Assembly: GCF_964340395.1 (NCBI RefSeq)
Contig: NC_135564.1
Coordinates: forward strand, 4,364,861 to 4,428,860
From: Glandiceps talaboti
Taxonomy: Eukaryota > Hemichordata > Enteropneusta > Spengelidae
Direction of reading: 5' to 3'
Length of the DNA: 64,000 nt
Shown: one piece after another, positions 55,940 to 64,000 of the stretch
Numbering within the stretch: the stretch's first letter is position 1
How the letters are laid out: each line of letters starts with the position of its first letter
The notes under the pieces: model-generated
What the model saw: only the letters and a program-made list of their open reading frames with translations
What the model was told of the DNA's origin: nothing
Database searches by the model: none
Made by a program: the position numbers and the translations under genes

Positions 55940-58900
55940 GTAATTATTTATATAGCCATAGCCCCTCCGCCGTAGTCTGGATGCCAATGTGCATGTCTGG
56001 TCAAAGTCCCTTAATCAGCACAAAAAGTTGTTCATCCAATCAGTGAACGCCAACTCTAGCGACGTAAAGAGTGTATTAGTAGCATCCTGAACAGTACATA
56101 ACTGTCCCAATAAACACTCACTTTATGAGGGAGTGTTATTGGTTAGAATTTTGTGACTGACTAACAAAGACATGATGTTAATGACTGGATGCATTTTAAA
56201 TATTGCATCTGATGCATCTCAGGACTTCTAGAGTAACGACTTTGACTATAATGTGAGTGGAGGTGTAAATGGTAATGCTACTGTAGAGGAACTTGACTAC
56301 TCCGCCCACTTTTGGTGCAGGGTCTATGATTTTACTAGTAGTTAGTCCTGATTGCAGACGGTGTACGCGTTTCGCTCAACAGTGCACGGTAGAGGAGGTC
56401 TCAGCAATACAAGTCGGACCACTCGAATATCAAAGTAAAGTCCAAAAGTGATATAGTAGGCAGTAATCAAGCCCGGTCTGGTGCACTCCAAGGGCAGCAC
56501 GGGGGGCAGCATCGGTATTTCTGTCACCTCTCGACTTTAATTAGACTAAGGGGGCCTTTTGTAATTACAGGGGGATCGGGCCCGGTCTGTTGCGTAAAAC
56601 ATGACCCTCCCCGACTTCACAGGCACTCGAATCAATCTGTATGGTGTTTTAAAAAAATGTATAGTAAATAAGAGCGCTTATTTACTATACATTTAAAAAA
56701 AATCATACAGATTGATTCGAGTACCTGTGCCCGATTCCGTTGCGCTAAAGAGTGCCCCTCCCTCAAGTTCCTTTCTCTAAAACATAACCCTACCCTGGTT
56801 TAATTGTGAGCTAAGGTTAGCATGGAGTGCTACTTACTTCACTGGCTTGTTATGGTTATTTTAGCCTAAGAACAAAGGGAAACAAGTTTTATGATAGTTA
56901 AAAAAATCCTGAAATAAGAAATTGAGCGAAAATAGTGTCACTCTTGGCCCGGCCACAGAGTTACTCATTGATTTACGTATCGATAACGACAGATTCTGGA
57001 CAGTTGTGACGTTACACAAAAGTAACCGTTTAGGATTCATTTTGCATTCTTTGAGCACCTTTACGTGTAGGTTAGCCCTGTTTGATTCTGTATCTGTATC
57101 TGTATCTGTATCTGTATCTGTATCTGTATCTGTATCTGTATCTGTATCTGTAACTGTATCTGTATCTGTATCTGTATCTGTATCTGTATCTGTATCTGTA
57201 TCTGTATCTGTATCTGTATCTGTATCTGCATCGTAGAGCTAAAATATAAATGAATGAATAAAGTACTATGTAAACTCATATATTTAACTATCATTATAGC
57301 TCGTTTTATACATTATTATCCAATAATTAGCAAAACCTACCCCCCCCCCCCCTACCCAAAGAAGGTGGGCTAGGTTGCCCATTAACCAGGTTTCTTTTCT
57401 GGCCTAATATTTAAGCTTAATATCTGTTTCACAGGTACAAGGTACCTTTTCTGAAAAAGAAATGGAACGTCGTATCAATAGTCTCCGTAAATATATGGAA
57501 AACAATGGAATCGAGGCGAGTGTGTTAACTTCCTATCACAACATCAACTATTTCAGCGACTTCCTGTATTGTGCATTTGGTCGTCACTATGGTCTTGTGA
57601 TAACGATGGATAAAAGTATCAGCATTTCGAACAATGTTGATGGTGGCCAACCTTGGCGTCGTACCTTTGGCGACAACATGGCCTACACAGACTGGCACAA
57701 GGATAACTTCTACTTTGCTGTTGGAGAAGTCTTAAAGGACTACAAAGGCAAGATAGGTGTTGAATATGACAACATAGCACTGGAAAATTTTAAGAAACTA
57801 GAGAAGGTGTTACCTGCACGGCCATTAGTTGATGTTGGTGAACCAACGATGCAGATGAGAATGATAAAATCTCAGGAAGAGATCGAGTTGATTAAACAAG
57901 GAGCCCGCATTGGTGATGTGGGCGGATGGGCATGCGTTGAAACTTTAGGTGAAGGAGTCAGCGAGTACGAAGTTTCACTCAAAGGAACCGAGGCTATGGT
58001 ACGAGAAATTGCCAAGACCTATCCACATGCCGAGTTACGAGATAGTATGTATCTAATCTTTTCTTTTGAATTGTCTAGCCAATTTAGCTCTCGTTTATGC
58101 TTGCTTGGGCACAGCTCAATAAATTCAAAGTAGTGTTTTTATGTTTGAAAGTTTATTTGTCTGTAGTATAGTACATGTATTACATATAGCAACAAATCAC
58201 AATCAGTGTATGGCTATTCATGATAATTCATGTCTTGGAAACTCTTTCTTTTGATAGCATGGGTCTGGATCCAATCGGGACTAAACAGCGACGGCGCTCA
58301 CAACCCGCCAACTTCAAGGAGTTTGAACAAGGGTGATATCCTGATTATGAATTGTTTCCCAATGATCGCAGGGTAAGCAATACTTTACTATACATATACA
58401 TGTACTCTCCGCACATAGTCCATAATAAGTCGGTTATTTCCATATGTGACCATTTCGGGGGGGGGGGGGGGGGGGGGGGCAGTGTTTGGTTGTTCGTTGG
58501 TTTGTTGTCGTTTACTCATGTATGTATCTACTCATTTGTCAGTTTATTTTGTGTTTGTTTGTTTGTTTGTTTGTTTACTTGTTTATTTATTTATTTATTT
58601 GTTTGTTTGTTTGTTTACTTGTATGTTTATTTTGTTTTGTTTATACTTGTAAACAGAACTAAATGAGCCTGAGCACCTTGTGGTTGAATCTACACCACAA
58701 CATAAATTCACATGGTATTTGATAAAAATCATGTAGAATGTAGAGGTTTTAAATTTCTGATTTCACTTTTCAGATACTACATGGCCCTTGAGCGCACCAT
58801 GTTCATAGAGCATGTAACATCTGAGCGACACTTGGAGTTATGGAAAGTGAACTGTGAAGTACATCGCAGGGGTCTGGAACTTGTTCGACCAGGAGCCAGA

Positions 58901-60055
58901 TGTGACGAAATAGCTGCAGAACTGAATGACATATATGAGAAATATGGCGTAAAGAAGTTTAGGACCTTTGGCTATGGACATTCATTTGGCACTCTAAGTC
59001 ACTACTATGGACGTGAAGCTGGTATGTACTTTGCCATTTCATAGATGTACTAGTCTTCACTTGCCACTTGTGGTTGGTCAAACAATCCTGAACAACACAA
59101 TAGTAAACTTGGTAGTTCTATATTACACCATTGGTACTTCTATATTACACCATTGGTAGTTCTATATTACACCATTGGCAGTTCTATATTGCACCATTGG
59201 TGATTCTATATTACACCATTGGCAGTTCTATATTGCACCATTGGTAGTTCTATATTGCACCATTGGTAGTTCTATATTACACCATTGGTGTTCTATATTA
59301 CACCATTGGTAGTTCTATATTACAACATTGGCAGTTCTATATTACAACATTGGCAGTTCTATATTACACCATTGGTAGTTCTATATTACACCATCGGTGG
59401 TTCTATATTACACCATTGGTAGTTCTATATTACACCATCAGTGATCCTATATTATACCATTGGTGGTTCTTTATTACACCATTGGTAGTTCTATATTACA
59501 CCATTGGTGGTTCTATATTACACCATCAGTGGTTCTATATTACACCATTCTATATTACACCATCTTATTATTACACCATTGGTAGTTCTATATTACATAA
59601 TTGTTAGTTCTATATTACACCATTACTAGTTCTATATTACACCATTGGTAATTCTCTATAACACTTGGTAGTTCTATATTAAAGATAGTTCTCAGTCCAA
59701 CTGTTGTTGATAGGTATGTTATTATCACTAGGCAACTGCAATAATGTGTCATGGTGTCATGTTAGAAAACAGAAGTATATCATTCATAGTATGAATGTTA
59801 CCCTAATACTTTGTATAAAATCATCATGATTCTTTCAATGTGCTCTTTTCCCAAGGGTTGGAATTGAGGGAAGATGTAGATACTGTATTGAAACCGGGAA
59901 TGGTGGTATCCATGGAACCAATGATAATGATTCCCCAAGGAATGGAAGGAGCTGGAGGATATCGGGAACATGACATCCTTGTTGTCACTGAAGATGGTGC
60001 TGAGAATATCACTAACTTTCCATATGGACCAGAACATAATATTTTGAAAAAATAA
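55718..60055 (+). CDS. Creatinase (creatine amidinohydrolase), complete, five exons, putative mitochondrial form
   Basis: Hydrolyses creatine to sarcosine and urea. Coding exons: 55775-55939, 57435-58044, 58258-58372, 58774-59021, 59856-60055. All introns are GT-AG with matching phases (0, 1, 2, 1). The joined frame is 445 codons plus stop. Residues 1-42 are rich in Arg and Ser with no acidic residue, like a mitochondrial leader. The rest matches bacterial creatinase (about 400 residues). Active-site residues are present: F103 and R105 in CAFGRHYG, H273 in DGAHNP, E303 in YYMALERT, R377 in YYGREAG, E400 in VVSMEPM; they correspond to F62, R64, H232, E262, R335 and E358 of the Pseudomonas enzyme. 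The family has the pita-bread fold of aminopeptidase P but needs no metal. Most similar genes are bacterial; rare animal copies may reflect old transfer (inference). Confidence 0.95.
56618..56729. mobile_element. 112-bp hairpin element in creatinase intron 1
   Basis: CACAGGCACTCGAATCAATC with TGTATGGTGTTTT pairs with its inverted copy ending GATTCGAGTACCTGTG. The centre is AAATAAGAGCGCTTATTT. The sequences just outside the arms (CCCGGTCTGTTGCG and CCCGATTCCGTTGCG) are related in direct orientation, as if a duplicated segment flanks the hairpin. Confidence 0.75.
57087..57230. repeat. (TCTGTA)n hexanucleotide repeat
   Basis: About 24 units with one AC variant. Frames over it encode VS or IQ dipeptide repeats and are artefacts. 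Confidence 0.97.
57435..58044 (+). CDS. Creatinase exon 2: N-terminal domain and start of catalytic domain
   Basis: Acceptor TGTTTCACAG; donor GATA followed by GTATGT, phase 1. Encodes residues 56-258 and one base of the next codon. Holds the N-terminal domain with SYHNINYFSDFLYC, FGRHYG, GGQPWRRTFGDN and YTDW, then the linker MRMIKSQEEIELIKQGARIG that starts the pita-bread domain. The frame running past 58044 is intron. Confidence 0.95.
58258..58372 (+). CDS. Creatinase exon 3: catalytic histidine segment
   Basis: Acceptor TCTTTTGATAG; donor GG followed by GTAAGC, phase 2. Encodes residues 259-296 and two bases of Gly297. It includes WVWIQSGLNSDGAHNPPTSR, with the catalytic His273, and GDILIMNCFPMIAG. 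Preceded by a short intron of 213 bases. Confidence 0.93.
58457..58479. repeat. Poly-G tract in creatinase intron 3
   Basis: About 23 consecutive G, about 85 bases after the intron-3 donor, followed by TTTG/TTTA repeats (58552-58640). The sense transcript could form a G-quadruplex here. Confidence 0.93.
58774..59021 (+). CDS. Creatinase exon 4: active-site Glu and Arg
   Basis: Acceptor TTTCACTTTTCAG; donor G followed by GTATGT, phase 1. Encodes YYMALERTMF (E303) through RTFGYGHSFGTLSHYYGREA, with R377. The frame opened upstream of 58774 is intron sequence. Confidence 0.95.
59105..59690. repeat. 23-bp minisatellite in creatinase intron 4
   Basis: Units of TTGGTAGTTCTATATTACACCA with small variation, about 25 copies. 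It fills most of the 834-base intron. A 114-codon frame through it is an artefact. Confidence 0.95.
59856..60055 (+). CDS. Creatinase exon 5: C-terminus
   Basis: Acceptor CTCTTTTCCCAAG; encodes GLELREDVDTVLKPGMVVSM, EPMIMIPQGM, GAGGYREHDILV and a tail FPYGPEHNILKK before TAA at 60053-60055. E400 lies in SMEPM. AATAAA overlaps the stop (60051-60056) and occurs again at 60170-60175; the second is the more plausible poly(A) signal. Confidence 0.95.
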
Positions 60056-60305
60056 AACACTAATGTAAGATTAACAATTACCACGAGCAACTTTATTTGG
60101 ACTTATCAGCATGTTGTTATAAAACTTATATTACGAATTCAGCACTCATTAAACATCAGAAAGCATAAAAATAAAATGTAAAAATAATTTCTAAAACTGA
60201 TCAGGGACTATGTTCGTGATTTCTTGAAATTGTCAATATTAACACATGTACTGATTGTATGATGAATACTGTCCAAACATGTACCTACTTGTCGTAGTCC
60301 GACCT

Positions 60306-60662
60306 TTAAAGTGGCCATATGGATGAAGATTGGGTATTAGCTTGGATTTTTAATTTATAAAACAATTTTATCATGGTGTCCTACTTGAAAAATCAACGTG
60401 AAATAACATATGCCAAGTCCTTGTTTGTAATAATTAATCAATTACAAAAGATTAATAAATGTATGAAATCTTCTGTTATTGTACGTACAATATCAAACTT
60501 GTTAATACATTTTTTAGCTTTTTGCAATGGAACGAGTTACAAACCCAGTCTTTGTATATCTTGTTTGACATTGATTTTTCAAGCAGGACACCATGATAAA
60601 AATTTTTTATAAATTAAAAATCCAAAATAAATACCCAATCTTCATCCATATGGCCACTTTAA
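60306..60662. mobile_element. 349-bp MITE with about 90-bp terminal inverted repeats and TTAA flanks
   Basis: The element spans 60310-60658. It begins AGTGGCCATATGGATGAAGA and ends in the inverted copy. The arms pair through TTTATAAAACAATTTTATCA and ATGGTGTCCTACTTGAAAAA to TCAA. TTAA lies on both sides (60306-60309 and 60659-60662), as for piggyBac-type insertion; a TA duplication with ends AAGTGG is equally possible. A solo end is at 33851. Confidence 0.82.
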
Positions 60663-61097
60663 TACCAAGTTTAAAAAAGGTAGTGGATGAATACAGGGAT
60701 GTACAGTCAGATACTACCCATTCTTATGTTTACTCAATGTCAGTTCAGTCAGTCGAACTACACATTAGTAAATTCAGTTTGTTTTAATTTTGTTGGAGCA
60801 AGTTTGTCATTTATTTGGATATTTGAAATGAATTATTAATAACAATTTGCTGTCACTTCCACAGCTTACAGATGGTAAATATTAAATTTTTTTGTAATAC
60901 TACTAATTTGAAATGGTTATGTTATCTACTGCAACTGCTATCTGGAACTTGGAAGTTGGAGTCTGAGTATTTGAGATTTATTAATTTGAATTCTGACTTT
61001 GAAGTTTTAAAGCCCCCTCCCCCTCCCCACAGCCTCACATACTAGATTAGCATGTTTACTTGGCTTGTAACTAGAATCTTATAACACATGATTGACA

Positions 61098-61257
61098 AAT
61101 CAGCTTTTCACCACCATGGAGTATTCAAATGTATGCAGATGATACACAGATGAAATGTGTGCAGATTAACATGTGCAGTTGAGATGTGTGTTAATCTGCA
61201 TACATTTCATTTGCATATGCATACATTTGAATATTCCATGGTGACAACAAGCTGATT
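61098..61257. mobile_element. 160-bp foldback element
   Basis: AATCAGCTTTTCACCACCATGG then AGTATTCAAATGTATGCA pairs with TGCATACATTTGAATATTCC then ATGGTGACAACAAGCTGATT. Inner arms GAAATGTGTGCAGATTAACA and TGTTAATCTGCATACATTTC also pair, so nearly the whole element can fold. Confidence 0.75.
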
Positions 61258-61481
61258 GGGCAATTATTTGTTGAGATTACAATTCCAGTTTAAACAAGCC
61301 CACTGCAAATGCCGTATCAAATCATGGAATTGGTTAGCTATCAACTTTGAAATACACAACAATATACACATCAGACCAGTATAATATTAAAAGTATCGTG
61401 GTCAGAGTATACAAAGAATATGTAGTGATAGTTAGCCTTTCTTTGCCGTTGCATATATCATCCCATCACGATCAGCAAGTT

Positions 61482-61555
61482 CCGGATTGGAGTGAGGTGA
61501 TGACTTTAGTTTCAGATAAAACGTAGCAAAAAAGGCACGAACTGTCGACAGTCTA
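61482..61555. mobile_element. Solo end of the 48-kb inverted-repeat element
   Basis: GATGACTTTAGTTTCAGATA then AAACGTAGCAAAAAAGGCAC and ACTGTCGACAGTCTA match the right terminal repeat at 48296-48357. The other end is absent. Confidence 0.75.
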
Positions 61556-63417
61556 TGCTGTTTACTGTGTTGTGATATCACTCCGCCTGAAGCTATTCTA
61601 ATGAGACTTCACCGATAACTTCCATATATGGTCATTTTCCAAAATTTCTTATTGCTGTAATGAGCACGAAAGCTCCTACAGCTGAATTTAACTGAATGAC
61701 CGCATCGCATCAGTGGAATTCCACTGATAAATGTGCGCGCAGTGGTTTAAGGGATAAGACAAGACAGGTTTATAGGGCACATTCACATGACACAGATGTT
61801 TATTAAATCATCATAACTCCTTCACTAGAGAAAAGGTATTAAGATTAATATTGATTCACAAGGTGTTTACTCGTCATGGATAAAAACACGGAATCACAAC
61901 ATTTTTCATTATGAATGTTCTTTTTTTTAATTATACAATATGCAATGAACAATATTTAGTGTCAATGGAATAACAAATACATTTCATATTTTAACTAAAA
62001 TACAAACACATTCTCCTGGTCTACTAGGTTTGTTTTAAGTCAAACCAGCTAACAAAGGTTGTTTTGTTAAATTTGGAGACATCTTCACTGCAATCATGTC
62101 TTCTACCAGCACCACTCTACCCAAATACATCATGTACACTATTCAACACAAACAAAATCACTGTTTCTCTGAAAGATAAAAACAAAAAAGTATGAGTAGG
62201 GTCATAATGTCAATTATCTAACTATCATTGTCTGTTTCTGTTTCATAATTCATAATGTATTATAAATTAATTTCTTTTTATAAAAATCAAGAATCTTAGA
62301 TATACTCATATCATATACTCATATCATGAATCTCACTGTATGCATGTATCATGGCACGTTTTGATGCACTTAGAAGTCCTAAGGCAAAATAAAAAACTCG
62401 TTTGTTTCCGATAACATGATTTCAGAAAATAGTGTAGATAGGTCAGAATTTCATTTTATTTTACTTTTTTAAGTTACTTTGCCCCCAAGATAAGATACTT
62501 GTCGGTCACAATACTTCTGTGAGAGGTTGATGAGGTGTAAAAGAAGTAAATGAAGATGATTATAACTTAAGTAGATGAACAGGAATAAAATATTTAGGGT
62601 CAGAGGCTTAAACTAGGGTCAGGTTATCGAAAACACTATTTTTTTTTGCCTTACGAAAACAACACATGCATGGCATCCGTCTAGGCTGCTTAAGGTAGGA
62701 GGTGTCAAATTCGAATTACGTCAACGACGCAACTTTTGGCGCAGACTGAAACGCGCGCTCCTGTCAACATTCGAACGCGAAATAAACCCGGAAGTGAAGT
62801 GAAGTGTTAAATGTTTTTCAAGCACTGTACGTACTCTTGGAGATTTAGGGGGTGAACGGAAGGTAATCTCGTATAACTGAGTTTCAGAAGTCCTTGCGAA
62901 GAAAATTAGCTTTACTACCATGCATGACTTAAAGAGGAGCTGTTTTATAAATTTTAGACTTGATGAAATGTATCATCAACCACACTCCCTACGCTATGGC
63001 GAAAAAATTGCAACAAAAACATTATTCAAATGTACGTAAACAATCAACTCTCATGTACCATAGAAGCAAAACATAAAATCATCGGACTACGCAGTTTTTC
63101 AAAAACCTCTCTCGCACACTGAAGATGTTTTGCGAAGCAAATTTGCCATTTTATTAGTTGAAACATCATTTAGCATTTTATATGTTTTCCGTCGCTACTT
63201 TCTTAGTAATCAGTGGTCACGTAGCGTAGCGTCGGTGATCGAGAAACTTCAGTCCCTGAACTCCAGTAAAATTGCAATCATTTACCGGCCTTAAAAACAC
63301 CCTATAACAAATTGATAACAGTACTCTTTTGTAAAAGGCTTCCAAAACTTATTCTGTTGTCGGTATTATGCTCTCCCACGATGGTGTGCACTTGTTTGGT
63401 TTCGCTAGGGGTCTAGT

Positions 63418-63479
63418 AGTCCTGCTTGCATACGGCAGAGGTCGTCCCTTCCAAGCGTACACCGTCTGCAAGTAGGACT
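63418..63479. repeat. Hairpin related to a segment in creatinase intron 1
   Basis: AGTCCTGCTTGCATACGG pairs with CCGTCTGCAAGTAGGACT. The right arm (complement AGTCCTACTTGCAGACGG, then TGTACGC) closely matches 56344-56368, so both are ends of one repeat family. Confidence 0.55.
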
Positions 63480-63925
63480 TTTTTTAGCTGTCTATAGCTA
63501 GCTCTCATCCTACAGAAACGATTTTACTTTTAATGGGTCTGTTTGTATCCCTAAACATGCAATTATTTCTTTTAAAAAATTTCCCCAAATTGAGAAATGG
63601 ACACTGTAGAACAGCACTAAAATAAAGTATCAACAAAAGAACTGTTTTTCCTAACTACATAATGGCTTCGTATTCATAGCATTACTACTTATTGATTTGA
63701 TTGGATGGACATTTTCAATTTTGGCCAATTAAGTTGGGGGGGGGGGGGGGGGGTAACTAAAAGTTTTTAGCTGTTTATCCTACATTGAACTATTGACCTA
63801 GCCCCTAATGTGTTGATTTATCATACATAATTATGTACTGACAAACATCCCTTGGTGCCTATGTGTCCCAATATTTTGCATTTTTATGTGAATTTTGTCC
63901 AAAAATGTTGAAATTTGGATCGGCT

Positions 63926-63928
<3 letters not shown>

Positions 63929-63961
<33 letters not shown>
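63929..63961. repeat. (GT)n microsatellite
   Basis: About sixteen GT units followed by a G run. Confidence 0.95.
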
Positions 63962-63964
<3 letters not shown>

Positions 63965-64000
63965 GGGGGGGTTATAATTTTGAATGTTATGACCACTTTG

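Larger units (their letters stand above)
55940..57434 (+). other. Creatinase intron 1
   Basis: 1495 bases. It carries a solo end of the CATAGACC family (GGGTCTATG near 56321), a segment related to 63418-63479 (56344-56368), a hairpin at 56618-56729 and a (TCTGTA)n array. Confidence 0.85.
60056..64000. other. 3' flank of creatinase, no recognised gene
   Basis: AT-rich sequence with three inverted-repeat elements (60310, 61098, 63418), a solo element end (61482), a poly-G run (63737-63752) and a GT repeat (63929-63961). The small ORF at 62721-62921 (minus) has no recognisable protein. Confidence 0.6.

Noticed and set aside
57061-57294. Val-Ser and Ile-Gln dipeptide ORFs in creatinase intron 1
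   Set aside because: Readings of the TCTGTA hexanucleotide array.
59263-59607. ORF of 114 codons in creatinase intron 4
   Set aside because: A frame through the 23-bp minisatellite; the creatinase frame joins exon 4 to exon 5 without it.

Overview
The window is AT-rich metazoan genomic DNA: spliced genes with GT-AG introns, long introns, many simple repeats and many short non-autonomous transposons. A cubilin gene, a vertebrate-like cubilin N-terminus and a eukaryotic creatinase with a mitochondrial-type leader fit a marine invertebrate. A hemichordate or cephalochordate is my best guess, but the species cannot be fixed from the sequence.

Only two genes are firmly supported. (1) Positions 294-45361, minus strand: the first five coding exons of a cubilin (CUBN) orthologue, running off the left edge. 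They encode a signal peptide, a furin-type RSKR site, the conserved N-terminal segment, a coiled coil and the start of the first EGF domain. Intron 2 is about 38.8 kb and fills most of the window. Intron 3 (3.9 kb) is tandem repeat nearly from splice site to splice site, with a hAT-like element inserted in it. (2) Positions 55718-60055, plus strand: a complete five-exon creatinase (creatine amidinohydrolase) of 445 residues, with a basic mitochondrial-type leader and all expected active-site residues.

Layout: 1-5.4 kb, cubilin exons 3-5 and the repeat-filled intron 3. 5.4-44.3 kb, cubilin intron 2, holding a decayed LINE (9.1-9.6 kb), a Mutator-like foldback element (18.6 kb), a 120-bp duplication and an 84-bp satellite (26.9-28.1 kb), a MITE family (30-34 kb), a tRNA-derived SINE (33.3 kb) and a hAT-like element (40.8-42.1 kb). 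44.3-45.4 kb, cubilin exons 1-2 and proximal promoter. 45.4-55.7 kb, a divergent intergenic region with long TA and GT repeats, another 9-bp-TSD element and a few unproven minus-strand ORFs. 55.7-60.1 kb, the creatinase gene. 60.1-64 kb, a flank with foldback elements and no recognised gene.

The two genes face away from each other with about 10 kb between them. Nothing seen links them functionally: cubilin is an endocytic receptor, creatinase a metabolic enzyme. The most unusual structure is in cubilin intron 3, where a 35-bp minisatellite repeats the exon-3/intron-3 junction itself and so creates nine decoy 5' splice sites next to the real one.
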